NCBI GenBank assembly: GCA_023807065.1
Contig: JAJJLU010000009.1
Location: 1 to 64,000, forward strand
Source: Isotricha intestinalis
Lineage: Eukaryota > Ciliophora > Litostomatea > Vestibuliferida > Isotrichidae
DNA length: 64,000 nucleotides
Reading direction: 5' to 3'
The notes beneath the pieces were generated by a model. The model made no database searches, was not told the DNA's origin, and worked only from the letters and a program-made list of their open reading frames with translations. Below are positions 51,045 to 60,967 of the stretch, piece after piece. Every line of letters starts with the position of its first letter. Within the stretch, counting starts at the first letter, position 1. The translations under genes and the position numbers were made by a program.

Positions 51045-53042
51045 TTAACTTCCATTATTATCCATTTTAAGTTTCATAATAGTTTGAAGAAGTTCTCTTT
51101 CTCTATTTTGTAAAAATTCCACTCTTCTAGTTAATTTTGCATTTTGATCTTTTAAATTATCAAATTCAATATTATCATTTTGAATTTTCATTCCAGGATT
51201 TTCTTGTTTAGAAACAATTTCTTTCAATTCAATTTTATCCATTTCTAATTTATCAATAGTTTTCTTTAACTCTTTATTTTCTAACATAATAGCATTTAAA
51301 TTATAATTTTCTCCTAAATCATTATAAACACTTCCATCTTTATTTCTAACAATATCACTTCCAATGAACACATTTTCTAAATTATTTAACTTAGCATTTA
51401 AAATATTATTTTCATTAATTAAATTCATATTTTGTCTTTCTTGATTTTCTTTTTCTTTTCTTAATTCTTCATTTTCTTCATTTAATCTTTGAACTTCTTC
51501 ATCAACATTAATATTACTTCCAAATCCACTATTAACTTTAAAATTTTCAATTTCTTCATTAGTAAAACCTCCATTTTGAATATTAGGAATCATACCAACT
51601 AATTTAATAAATTGTTCTTTGAAAAACTCATTTTCCATTTTATAATAATTATTTTCTGCTTTTAAATTTAAAGCACTTCTTTCTTTACCATCCATTTGAA
51701 CTAAAGGCTTATTTTTAATATTCATTGTTCTCGAAGCGTAATTTAAAGTACTCATAGTTTCATCAGCATAAACTTCACTTGGACTCACACAAGCAATCAT
51801 TAAAGTCTTTGAAGTTCCTCCTATTGAATCCATAAGTAACATTGTTAATTTAGAATCTCTATAAGGAATATGTTGAGATGTATTTTTCTTATCTGTTAAT
51901 GTTGATATTACTTTACCTAAAACAAAAAGAGATTTATTTATATTTCCTGTTTCTTTTAACATTCCTCCTTGAGAATGAGTTTCTTTTAATCTTTCAGAAC
52001 CTGCTAAATCAACAAATGATATTTTACCATATTTTTTAAATATTTCTCCCATATTTTCAAATTCTGATATAATATATAGTGTTAATATTGAATGAGAACG
52101 AGAAGAATCTTTATTTAATTCATGAGTTCCTCTTTTTCTATTTTTAGTACCTTGTAATATTACTTCTACAATATCATCTGGTTTTTTACATTCAACAACC
52201 ATCAATCCTTCAACGAAAAAACCTTGTTTTTGATCCCATCTTATTTGCAAATTCGTATGTCCAGGATCTAATAAATCATTTATTTGTTCATTATATATTT
52301 CAAGGAATGATACTTTAATATAATATTTTTCTTTTCTATTCTTTACAGCCGACCAAATGTATTTAATACTCTTTGGCATTATTCCTGAGTATTTATCATT
52401 CGATAATATTTTCTCATTGATTGAATCATCTCTTCCCATTATAGTATAAGTTTTACCAGAACCTGTTTGTCCATAAGCAAATATTGTTACACTGTAACCA
52501 TCCATTGCATTATCTAATAATTTATTTATTGAACAATTATAAAATATATCTTCTTGAGATGAATTTTCTCCGAAAACTAAATTATAAGTATAACTTCTTC
52601 TTATGTTTTTATGATTATAAATTAATTGATCTGAAGAATGAGGTTCTACACTTTTTTTATCTCCTCTTCCTAATTCTTGAGGTGATAAAGGACGAATTCT
52701 TACACATACTTTAATGTTTTCACTTTTGGAATCATTGTTAAAATCTAAATTCGGTGCTGAGCCATTTTGATAATTTTGAACTGTGTAAGGAATATTTGGA
52801 AGGAAACCTAAATAATTTGGATTTATATTTCCTGAAGGATTATAATTCATATTTATATTATTGTTTATTCCTTTATTATTTAATGTTGATATATCTAAAT
52901 GTTTTCTAAATGAATTATTTGTTTTATTAGTTTCTATTGGAGGAAATAAAGGACTTTTAGAATTTGAGTGTATTACTTTAGTATTTGAGTTTATGTTATC
53001 TGGAGTTTTTGGGTTATTTTTATTTTTTTTGATTGTACTCAT
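51045..53042 (-). CDS. Kinesin motor protein, KIF12/kinesin-16-like
   Basis: A 665-residue protein. After an Asn/Pro-rich N-terminal 100 residues the motor domain starts at about 108 (IKVCVRIRPLS) and shows the P-loop FAYGQTGSGKTYT, switch I NKDSSRSHS, switch II FVDLAGSERL, and the microtubule-binding HIPYRDSKLTMLLMDSIGG, ending near residue 430 with NYASRTMNIKNKP. Inserts such as RWDQKQGFFVEGL, and the LNKDSSRSHSILTLYI region, resemble KIF12 (kinesin-16), a ciliated-cell kinesin. The C-terminal 230 residues are short coiled coil. The motor at the N-terminus implies plus-end motion, by family knowledge only. Confidence 0.9.
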   Translation of the reverse strand: MSTIKKNKNNPKTPDNINSNTKVIHSNSKSPLFPPIETNKTNNSFRKHLDISTLNNKGINNNINMNYNPSGNINPNYLGFLPNIPYTVQNYQNGSAPNLDFNNDSKSENIKVCVRIRPLSPQELGRGDKKSVEPHSSDQLIYNHKNIRRSYTYNLVFGENSSQEDIFYNCSINKLLDNAMDGYSVTIFAYGQTGSGKTYTIMGRDDSINEKILSNDKYSGIMPKSIKYIWSAVKNRKEKYYIKVSFLEIYNEQINDLLDPGHTNLQIRWDQKQGFFVEGLMVVECKKPDDIVEVILQGTKNRKRGTHELNKDSSRSHSILTLYIISEFENMGEIFKKYGKISFVDLAGSERLKETHSQGGMLKETGNINKSLFVLGKVISTLTDKKNTSQHIPYRDSKLTMLLMDSIGGTSKTLMIACVSPSEVYADETMSTLNYASRTMNIKNKPLVQMDGKERSALNLKAENNYYKMENEFFKEQFIKLVGMIPNIQNGGFTNEEIENFKVNSGFGSNINVDEEVQRLNEENEELRKEKENQERQNMNLINENNILNAKLNNLENVFIGSDIVRNKDGSVYNDLGENYNLNAIMLENKELKKTIDKLEMDKIELKEIVSKQENPGMKIQNDNIEFDNLKDQNAKLTRRVEFLQNRERELLQTIMKLKMDNNGS

Positions 53043-53547
53043 TTTTTTTATTTTTTTTAAATTTTGTTGGTTTTTTTTTTAATATATTTTTAATTGAAAT
53101 ATTTATCAATGATTGATTTGTTTTTTTTTTTTATTTATTATTTATTCATATTAATAAATTAATTATTAATGGTTTTAGTTTTAAATATCATTCACCTGTA
53201 AAATATGTTTTTTAAAATTCAAAAATAATGTAAATGAATTTATATATTATTTTTTAAGATTAAAATCTTATGATTCTTTAAAAAATTTAAAATTAGTTAA
53301 TTTTTATAATTTTCATATTATAAATAAAGTATTGATGAATTAATATTCCTATTCATATAAAGAAAAAATCAATTTCCTTTATTAATTGAAAAAATAATCA
53401 AAAATTAATAAATGGATAATGATTAGACTAATAAACACATAATATTTTTAAAAAATAAAAGTAATATCTTTCTCAAATCAATTTATATAAATTCATAAGC
53501 ATATTTATAAAATAAATAAAACTTAAAAAATCTTAGAAAGTATATTG
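53043..53547. other. Spacer between divergent genes
   Basis: About 500 bases of AT-rich DNA with poly-T runs near the kinesin start. No open frame, hairpin or RNA gene stands out. Confidence 0.45.
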
Positions 53548-53979
53548 ATGTATAGCGAACTCCTTCAAAATTCAGACGAAAAAGTATTGATTATAGCAGT
53601 GGATCAAAGATTTATAAATAATGAAAAATTAAGTGATGAAGAAAATTATGAATTAACTAAAGAATTAGATTTTGAAACCGATAATTTATTAGAAAATTCT
53701 TTAGAAAAATTAAATATAAAATTTTGTGAAAGTCTTGATTTTACTGAAAATGATAAAGAAATTTCAACAGAAAATGATTCTGATAATTCTTTGATTAATG
53801 AGCAAAATAAGAAATTTATTTTTGTTAATGAATTTCTTAATGTTAATAATGATGCTATACAATTTGCAAAGGATAAAATATTAAATGAATATAAATACCA
53901 AAATAATTTAAAAGATAAAATAAAAGAAATTTTTACAAATGATAAAAGGCAATATAATAAATCCTCCAATTTTAATTAA
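53548..53979 (+). CDS. Hypothetical small acidic protein
   Basis: A 143-residue Glu/Asp/Asn-rich protein starting at the ATG at 53548 (M-Y-S-E-L-L-Q-N). It contains helical stretches such as ENYELTKELDFETDNLLENSLEKL. No recognised motif, signal peptide or membrane segment. The preceding TTG is not taken as the start. Function unknown; it has spacers of about 500 bases on each side. Confidence 0.5.
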   Translation: MYSELLQNSDEKVLIIAVDQRFINNEKLSDEENYELTKELDFETDNLLENSLEKLNIKFCESLDFTENDKEISTENDSDNSLINEQNKKFIFVNEFLNVNNDAIQFAKDKILNEYKYQNNLKDKIKEIFTNDKRQYNKSSNFN

Positions 53980-54523
53980 ATTTTCGATAAATGTTGACAA
54001 TTTGGATTTTCTTTTAACAATAATTATAATAGTGTCAATATTTTGAGTAATTAATTAATTAAAATTTAATTTTTAATAACTTGTTGATAACTAATTAATT
54101 AGATTTTAATTTTAAATTTACTTTTATAAATATATTAATTGAATATTTCCTGCTTTTTTCTTAAAAATAAATGTATTAATAAAATTAATATTTAAATTTT
54201 AATTCATTTTTAATTAATTTAATGGGAAAAATTATTTCCTGCTCTTTAGAGAATTTGATTATTTTTTGATTTATTATAATTTCTTCATTTATCTATAATA
54301 TTAGTATAAGTATTAATATTATTATAATTCATATTAATCTTAGAAGTTCTTTTTTATATTAATTAAATATCTTTCTTTTTATATCATTATTAACGTTTTA
54401 TAAAATATTAAAAAAATTATTAAATTTTTTAACTAAATTTAAACAAAAGTTTTTGTAATAATAATAATTTAATGATATTTAAAAAATTTTTTCTTTTTTT
54501 ATTTTTTAAATTTTAAATAAATT
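53980..54523. other. Spacer between convergent genes
   Basis: About 540 bases of AT-rich DNA. A short motif ATTTCCTGCT occurs twice (near 54139 and 54233), about 95 bases apart, without other similarity. No gene or structure is called. Confidence 0.45.
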
Positions 54524-56011
54524 TTAAAAAGAAGGATAATTGAAGGTACCATCAGGATTAACTGTTCCTTGATTATTTTGAACTTCATTACTTGGATTAT
54601 TTTGATTATCGTTTGGATTAACATTTGGATTATTAGTAGCATTAACATTTTGATTATCATTTGGATTAATATTTGGATTATTATTAGGATTAAAATTTTG
54701 ATTATAATTAGGATTTGGAGGTTGATTAAAATTTTGATTATAATTTGGATTAAAATTCTGATTTGGAGGTTGATTATAATTCTGATTTGGAGGTAGATTA
54801 TAATTTTGATTTAGAGGTTGATTATAATTCTGATTTGGTGGTTGATTATAATTTTGATTTGGAGGTTGATTATAATTAGGATTATTAGGAATACCCATAG
54901 CAGTTTGATAATCTGGTATATCATTTTGCATTGGATTCATCATATTTGCATTATTATTGATTTGATTTATCCCTTGATCGAACATACTCATCATTTGAGA
55001 AGGAACACTTAAATTATTATCATTAATACTCCTATGACTAATTGAAAGTGGTAAAATTAATTCAGATTTTTTTAAATTAATCAATGCATCCATATTAGGA
55101 GTAATTTTAATATAATATTCAACTTTAATTAAATTAGTTTCAATAGAAGGAACTAAATAAATTAATTGTTTTTTATCAGGAACTTGAACTCCATTAATAT
55201 TATTAATATATTTATTAATAACACTTTCAGGTTCAATAACCTGAACATTTAAATTAATATCGCAAATATCACTATTAATAGGAGATTCAATAACAATTAA
55301 ATTATCTTTAACTAACAAATCACTTTCTTCTTTTCCACCATGTAAAAATCTTATTTTTCTAACTAACTTAGTCGTAATTGAATTAACACTTTCTTTCCCT
55401 TTATCAATATGAATAGTTAATGGAATATTAGTATAAAAAGAAAAATTATTTGAAGGATAAGAAGCTTCAATAACTCCATGTTTACTACCAAAAATACCTA
55501 AAACTTTATTAGCAAGTGGAACTGAGAGTTTAAGAGGAGAATTCAATGGTGAAGGTGGTTTATTAATTACTAAAAAAGCAAAAGTTTCATAACCTAATTC
55601 ATTTATTTTAACTGTTAAATGAGTTCTTATACATGCAAATCTTTCAAATATATTAAATTCTAAAGATGGTAACATATAATTTGGAAGTTGAATTGTAAAA
55701 GGGATTTCAATTCCTTTTGAGATATTTGAATTATTTATTAAAGCTTGAAATTGAAATTGGTTATTATATAATATATTTGTGTTTTGATCATTGTCAAATT
55801 CTTTTTTATTTCTTAATAATCCTGCTGTTTTTGTACCTTGCCAAAATTCTTGTTGTTTTATTTGAAATGTTAAATTTCCAGTTTTTAAGGTTTTTGATGT
55901 TTTGATGTATATTTTTAAATTTACTTGTTCTCCTGGGAAAAATAAATTTTTATGAGTTGTTATTTTAAATTCACCATCGATATTTTGTTGTGATGAAGTA
56001 TTTCCTCCCAT
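54524..56011 (-). CDS. Second arrestin-fold protein with Pro/Asn/Gln-rich tail, putative N-myristoylation
   Basis: A 495-residue protein. The first 335 residues form an arrestin-type pair of beta domains (GEFKITTHKNLFFPGEQVNLKIYI, IPFTIQLPNYMLPSLEF, then FACIRTHLTVKI and a VINKPPSPLNSPLKLSV linker). It begins MGGNTSS, matching an N-myristoylation consensus (Gly2, Ser6). The tail (about 380-495) is a prion-like string of NYNQPPNQ units. It shares its architecture with the arrestin-fold gene at 11887-13494 but has a different tail. It is probably a trafficking adaptor. No PPxY motif, used by yeast arrestins to recruit ubiquitin ligases, is seen. Confidence 0.8.
   Translation of the reverse strand: MGGNTSSQQNIDGEFKITTHKNLFFPGEQVNLKIYIKTSKTLKTGNLTFQIKQQEFWQGTKTAGLLRNKKEFDNDQNTNILYNNQFQFQALINNSNISKGIEIPFTIQLPNYMLPSLEFNIFERFACIRTHLTVKINELGYETFAFLVINKPPSPLNSPLKLSVPLANKVLGIFGSKHGVIEASYPSNNFSFYTNIPLTIHIDKGKESVNSITTKLVRKIRFLHGGKEESDLLVKDNLIVIESPINSDICDINLNVQVIEPESVINKYINNINGVQVPDKKQLIYLVPSIETNLIKVEYYIKITPNMDALINLKKSELILPLSISHRSINDNNLSVPSQMMSMFDQGINQINNNANMMNPMQNDIPDYQTAMGIPNNPNYNQPPNQNYNQPPNQNYNQPLNQNYNLPPNQNYNQPPNQNFNPNYNQNFNQPPNPNYNQNFNPNNNPNINPNDNQNVNATNNPNVNPNDNQNNPSNEVQNNQGTVNPDGTFNYPSF
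54560..54890 (-). repeat. Tandem coding repeats, 24-base units, in the arrestin-fold tail
   Basis: Imperfect 24-base units reading on the plus strand as TTGGAGGTTGATTATAATTCTGA-type blocks. They encode NQPPNQNY-like octapeptides, then degenerate into NPN/NDN-rich units. The frame is kept. Confidence 0.75.
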
Positions 56012-56203
56012 TTATTTCTTATATATTATTTCTTTAATCAATTATTTATTTTATTTAATATCAGATATAAAAAAAATAAAATAAAAAAAACATTTCAAAA
56101 AACTAATAAAAACTAAATTAAAAAAAAAATACTTAAATAAAAAATCCATATTTATTCTCTTATTATATTTTTATATTTTATTTTTAAACAAAAATTAAAT
56201 AAT

Positions 56204-56773
56204 TTAATCATCTCCACCATCACCACCTTCTTCTCTTTTCTTTTGGAGTCTTTTTTTAGTTCTTGAATCTCCTTCTTTATTAGCAATTTTAGTGATTTTA
56301 CTTTCATTTTCTTTTCTAACAATAAAAGAAGGAATATTAATAATAGGAGATCTCAAACCTCTATTAAAAGCAATTTTTTTTTGAAAAATAAGAGTTCTAG
56401 CATGATGAATACTTTGAGAATAATGATTTTGAAAGACAATAGTTTGTAATCTTCTTTCTAAAAATTGTTTAGTTGTTAATCCTAAAACATAATCTAATTG
56501 ACTTTCTTCTTTTGATAAAACACCAATTCTAATCATTCTCTTTATTAAAGCTTCTCCTTCAAAAATTCTTCTTGGATCATTAGGTTCTAAAGTTAAAAGT
56601 TCACGAGCTGCTTTTCTTATTCTTGCTAATACATATTGTACTCTCCATACTTCTCTCTTGTTTTTTAATCCATATTTACCTATTAATAATAACTCTGAAT
56701 CCAAACGCTCCTTCTCATATGGTCTTTTTGGATTTTTTGCTGTTTTTGAATAGTTCCTGTAGTTCTTTCCCAT
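56204..56773 (-). CDS. RPS9: 40S ribosomal protein uS4 (RPS9)
   Basis: A 189-residue protein with the S4-family layout: [25 protein letters not shown] at the start, [16 protein letters not shown], the central helices ending [13 protein letters not shown], and the S4 RNA-binding segment [16 protein letters not shown]...NIPSFIVR. The C-terminus is basic then ends Gly/Asp-rich. It binds 18S rRNA in the small subunit and is among the first proteins to assemble. Length is typical (about 190). It has no unusual insertion. Confidence 0.95.
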   Translation of the reverse strand: MGKNYRNYSKTAKNPKRPYEKERLDSELLLIGKYGLKNKREVWRVQYVLARIRKAARELLTLEPNDPRRIFEGEALIKRMIRIGVLSKEESQLDYVLGLTTKQFLERRLQTIVFQNHYSQSIHHARTLIFQKKIAFNRGLRSPIINIPSFIVRKENESKITKIANKEGDSRTKKRLQKKREEGGDGGDD

Positions 56774-57002
56774 TTAAGATATTCGAATAAAATTAATTAA
56801 AAGAAGAAATTAATTATTTAGATTGAGTATTTTTTTATTTTTTTTAAAAGTTTTTATTAATTTTTTTATTTATATATTTTTTTGAAAAGGGATTTTTTTC
56901 AATTGCATTTTTTATATATTATTTAAAAAATTTAAAACTTAAAAAATAAGAACCGATAATTGTTTTAAAAACTTATTAAGGTTAAATTATAATATTTTTA
57001 TT

Positions 57003-57403
57003 TTAATCTTCATTATCAAGTAAAGGTCGTTTCACTAATAATAAATAAAAAAAATATATTTACTTTCTTTATCAATTTCATCTCTAAACATATCAACAAA
57101 ACTTTCAGCTCTTGAAGAAAAAGGATAATTTTGATATGAATCATTATTTATTTCTTTCTTTTCATTTCCCATAAATGAAGCAATTATAAAAAGAAAAAAA
57201 TAAAAAATTGCTGCATATAATAATGTTTTCCCACTTTGATTATAATTATTTATATTTAATTTCATCGATTCATAATTATTAAATGCAAAATAAGACAATA
57301 AGCTCTATATAATTATAATGATATAAATCTATAAATGAATATTTATATTTACAAGATAAAAAACTCCTAAAAAACTTATAATTTGTAAATACGTGTTGGC
57401 CAT
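57003..57403 (-). CDS. Small two-helix membrane protein, three exons
   Basis: Coding sequence is 57353-57403, 57064-57304 and 57003-57034, with two introns of 48 and 29 bases, giving 107 residues. Exon 1 begins MANTYLQIISFLGVFYL and continues into SLLSYFAF, making a membrane helix at about 4-25. A second helix lies at about 48-65 (LLYAAIFYFFLFIIASF). The cytosolic tail has an acidic end, LLDNED. The G-x-x-x-L/A-A-x-x-Y spacing is loosely like RNase kappa/V-ATPase subunit f. That is only a suggestion. An in-frame TTG at 57298 is not the start. The exon joins are phase-consistent and remove all stops. Confidence 0.65.
57035..57063 (-). other. 29-base intron
   Basis: On the minus strand begins GTAAATA and ends TTATTAG. 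It joins …DEIDKE to MKRPLLDNED (phase 1). Keeping it would lead to a TAG stop shortly after the GT. Same length as the intron at 38491-38519. Confidence 0.7.
57305..57352 (-). other. 48-base intron
   Basis: On the minus strand begins GTAAATAT and ends TTATATAG. It joins the first exon (ending GVFYL) in phase 0 to SLLSYFAF, making one continuous hydrophobic helix. An alternative AG inside gives an in-frame TAG. Confidence 0.65.
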
Positions 57404-57606
57404 ATTATTTTTTTTAATGAAAAAAATAAATATCAAATATTTCAATTATTTTCAACGATATAAGAATTAAAAAAAAAAGAATAAAATAATTTTCTTCTAA
57501 ATGAATCAAATCCTTTAAAAAGATATAAAAATTTAAATAAAAAAACTTTATTGAATAAAAAATAAAATATATATAATAATTATTTTATAACTTATAAAAA
57601 AAAGAA

Positions 57607-58389
57607 ATGGATAATCAAGATTCAGAAAAAAAACAAGAAGAAGAAAAGAAAGAAGAAGAAAGAAAAGAAGATGAAAAAAAAGAAGATGAAAAGAAAGATG
57701 AAGAAAAAAAAGATGAAGAAAAGAAAGAAGAAGAAAAGAAAGAAGATGAAAAGAATGAAGAAGAAAAAAAAGAAGATGATTTAAATGATAATATCCCAAA
57801 TGAATCAGAAAAAAAAGAAGAAAATCCAAATAAGCAAAAATACAATACAATAGAAGAATATTTAGAAAAAATGTTATATCCCTCATTAAAAATAGCAATA
57901 AATGATTTAGTAAATGAAATAAAAAAAAAAGATTATTATAAAGAATTAGAAAATGAATTTAATCATAATTTTTTTAGGAATAAAGCAGAAATTTTACAAA
58001 AACAAAAACAATTATTAAAATTAGAAAGAGGAGATGATTACTCAGAAGGAGATTATGAATATTGGTTAAGACAAAATGTAGATATGAATGAAAGTAAAAC
58101 AGAAAAAAGTAATGAAGATGAAGAACAAGAAGACTTAGATGATGATTTAGATGATTCTGATATATTAAATTTAGAAGAAGATGAATTAAATAATGAAGAA
58201 GAAGATGCTAAAAATAAATTTGATCCTATTAAATTTTTAGTTGAAAGATTAAGAGAAATTAATTTAAATAAAGGAGGAAATAATAATTTAGATTTATCTC
58301 TTGAAAAAAGTGTTAATGAAGATTTAAATGATGATAATAATAATGATAATAGTGCTAAAAATATGGAAGATTTAGGAGATATTGAATAA
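57607..58389 (+). CDS. Acidic protein with Lys/Glu repeat N-terminus
   Basis: A 260-residue protein. The first 60 residues are a Lys/Glu/Asp repeat in 9-residue-like units (KKEDEKK). Residues about 80-130 are a conserved-looking helical region (TIEEYLEKMLYPSLKIAINDL, EIKKKDYYKELENEF), and near 200-220 there is KFDPIKFLVERLREIN. These two look faintly like DPY30/RII-type docking helices, which bind partner helices, but the match is weak. The remainder is Asp/Glu/Asn-rich. Function unknown; a docking subunit is one possibility. Confidence 0.55.
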   Translation: MDNQDSEKKQEEEKKEEERKEDEKKEDEKKDEEKKDEEKKEEEKKEDEKNEEEKKEDDLNDNIPNESEKKEENPNKQKYNTIEEYLEKMLYPSLKIAINDLVNEIKKKDYYKELENEFNHNFFRNKAEILQKQKQLLKLERGDDYSEGDYEYWLRQNVDMNESKTEKSNEDEEQEDLDDDLDDSDILNLEEDELNNEEEDAKNKFDPIKFLVERLREINLNKGGNNNLDLSLEKSVNEDLNDDNNNDNSAKNMEDLGDIE

Positions 58390-58634
58390 TAAATAATATT
58401 ATATAATTAATATATTTCTTAATTACTAATTTATGAAATTTTTTTTTTAAGAAGAAGAATAAATGTCTTATCTATTAATCAAAAAAATATCCAATGAATA
58501 ATAATAAAAATAAAATATAAATCATAAATAATCAAAAAAAAAATATTTAATTTATATAAATTAATTCTGAATTTAAAAAATTAATAAAGTTATTTATTTT
58601 TCACTATATCTTCATTCTGCTCATAACCTTCATT

Positions 58635-60866
58635 TTAATGTATATCTCCCTTTTCTTCATTACCTTCATCTTCATCTTCATCTTCATTTTCTTTTTCTTG
58701 ATTATTTTTGGAAATAAATGAATGTGGATTTACTAGCCCTTCCTTATTACATTTAAATTCTTCATATTTTTCATTTGTCATTGAAACATCAGGATTATAA
58801 TTTAAATTCTGATAAGAACTATTATTCTTTTTTTTCTCTTCTCTTTTTTCATCCATTGAATTATTATTTTGATTTGCATCATCTGAATTAATTGTATTAT
58901 TACTATCTGATTCTTCACTTTCTTCTGAATCACCAATCATAGAATCATTTCTATTATTTCCCTTATTTTGTTTATTTTGTCTAGTATTATCAATATCTTG
59001 TGGTAAATTTAAAGATTGATTCTTTAAAAGATTAATAAAATGATTTCTTTTTGTTCTACATAATTTACAGTAATTAATACAATTATTTTGACATTTATGA
59101 CAATAAGGATGATGTCCTTTATCACATACTACGAATTGTAAACCTAAAATTTCATTACAAATAATGCATTTTGGTATTTTTTGTAATTTTTCCATTATTG
59201 TATTATTAAGTCTTAATAATTTATTTTGCATTTCTCTTAATTCTTCTCTGTGTTTTTCAGGTAAATAAATTTCATTGACTTTAATATCTGAAGGATGCTT
59301 ATATGGACATAAGTCACCTAAATCACAATATTTATAAGGACAATTATATATTTTCCTATAATTTCTTCTATCAAAAAATATTTCATTTCTATTATGATAA
59401 TATTCACACTCATTTGGATGTTGTTCATTAATTAATTCATTATAATTTTTCCATTGACCTATAAATTCTTTTTCTTTTCTTTTTTTCCCGAATTTTTCAT
59501 TTTTTTTTATTTTAATTTTGTCATTACATACTTCATTATATTTTATAATTAAATTCCTTCTCTTTTCTAATTTAGTATTATGAAAATAAGGACATTTTGA
59601 ATAATCATGTCTTTCAATTTTTCCATCTTGTATTAAAGGACATAATTCGACTTTAATATTTGGAAAATTCATAATTCTATCTAATATACAGTTAATTGAA
59701 TTATATTTTTCTAAATACATTATAATTTTTTCAATATCAGGATTATCAGGAATATACAATTCTCTTATTTCAAAATTTGTATTAAAATCTTTATTTAAAT
59801 ACTTTTCATCATAAGTCACACAATCATTATCTTGGTAAATTTCAATTTTATAATTATTATTTATTTTATTTTTACTTGTATGATAAATTAAAGGATGGAA
59901 AAAATATTCATTTATATTATGACAAAAAATACAAGTTCTATAATACATAATTTGAATTTCTTTTTCTAATTTTGATTTTATTTCTTCCTTAAACTTATGT
60001 TCTTCATCTAAATATTTCTTACATGATTGACATAATTCTTGATTGTCAATAACATTATTTATAGGATAACTATTTGGAAAATATTTCTTATGGTCACTTT
60101 CAATAAAATCACAAATTTCTTTAAAAGTTTTTGCTGCTGATATTCTACATTGACCTTTACAAGGTATTGGTAAATAATTATAACTATTATATTGAAAACC
60201 AATTGGTCTTCTTAATTTTTTTCCATTCTTACCGTTCAATTGTTTAAGTTGTGAAAAAGAAGAAGAATTTTTATAATTTTTTTCATTCATTACTTTATAG
60301 TTATATATAATAAAATCTTCATCAGATTCAATTTTTATTTGTTCATAATATGTTGAAGCTCTTCCAATTAGATTTGTGCTTAAGTAAAATCTAAGATTTT
60401 TTATTAATTCAACTTTATATTGTATATCATTTAATATTTCTTTAACTGAAATTGGTAAAGATCCTTTAAAATTTATTCCTTCTGATTTTAATTTATTTGT
60501 TAATTGTTCAAAATAATTTGTAAAAAAGTTTTGATTTATTTTATTTGTTTTATAATATTTAACTAAAGTATCTCTTAAATGATAAAATAATTTTTTTTGA
60601 TCTTTTAAAATCTTATTTTCATCTTCGATATAAGGATTAAATTCATGTTCATTTCTTTTTCTTTGAAAAGGATTAATTATTCTATCAATTTCTTCTTGAA
60701 TGAAATTTTCATAATCTCTGTTAAAAAATCTTTGAAAATGACGAGAACCAATAATTTGAAATTCGGGATATTTACTTTTTGCTTTTATATAACTGTTAAA
60801 TTGTTCTTTTGTCATATATTTATCAAATAAAAGTTCATCTGATTCTTTTTTTTCTGAATATTTCAT
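58635..60866 (-). CDS. CCCH zinc-finger and RING-finger protein
   Basis: A 743-residue protein. The N-terminal half is Lys/Asn/Tyr-rich with a cysteine cluster (PCKGQCR, LCQSCKKYL, CIFCHN). Around residues 415-440 there is a C-x-n-C-P-Y-F-H finger (CPLIQDGK..KCPYFH). Around 495-535 is a CEYYH finger and CPYKYCDLGDLCPYKH, like the plant-type CCCH pairs in RNA-binding proteins. A RING follows at about 570-610 (CIICNEILGLQFVVCDKGHHPYCHKC..CKLC). CCCH plus RING proteins bind RNA and can act as ubiquitin ligases (for example the Unkempt type). The tail is Asn/Ser/Glu-rich with no domain. No exact family is claimed. Confidence 0.7.
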   Translation of the reverse strand: MKYSEKKESDELLFDKYMTKEQFNSYIKAKSKYPEFQIIGSRHFQRFFNRDYENFIQEEIDRIINPFQRKRNEHEFNPYIEDENKILKDQKKLFYHLRDTLVKYYKTNKINQNFFTNYFEQLTNKLKSEGINFKGSLPISVKEILNDIQYKVELIKNLRFYLSTNLIGRASTYYEQIKIESDEDFIIYNYKVMNEKNYKNSSSFSQLKQLNGKNGKKLRRPIGFQYNSYNYLPIPCKGQCRISAAKTFKEICDFIESDHKKYFPNSYPINNVIDNQELCQSCKKYLDEEHKFKEEIKSKLEKEIQIMYYRTCIFCHNINEYFFHPLIYHTSKNKINNNYKIEIYQDNDCVTYDEKYLNKDFNTNFEIRELYIPDNPDIEKIIMYLEKYNSINCILDRIMNFPNIKVELCPLIQDGKIERHDYSKCPYFHNTKLEKRRNLIIKYNEVCNDKIKIKKNEKFGKKRKEKEFIGQWKNYNELINEQHPNECEYYHNRNEIFFDRRNYRKIYNCPYKYCDLGDLCPYKHPSDIKVNEIYLPEKHREELREMQNKLLRLNNTIMEKLQKIPKCIICNEILGLQFVVCDKGHHPYCHKCQNNCINYCKLCRTKRNHFINLLKNQSLNLPQDIDNTRQNKQNKGNNRNDSMIGDSEESEESDSNNTINSDDANQNNNSMDEKREEKKKNNSSYQNLNYNPDVSMTNEKYEEFKCNKEGLVNPHSFISKNNQEKENEDEDEDEGNEEKGDIH

Positions 60867-60967
60867 TTGTTATTTATTAAACAAAAAAATAGAAATATTT
60901 ATACTAAATTTTTATTATTCATTTATTAATGAATATAAAATAATAATTATATTATATATAAAGATTT

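Noticed and set aside
57035..57298. Simple 87-codon frame at the small membrane protein, starting from TTG
   Set aside because: It has no ATG and ends in a stop lying at an intron boundary; the three-exon model explains both ends.
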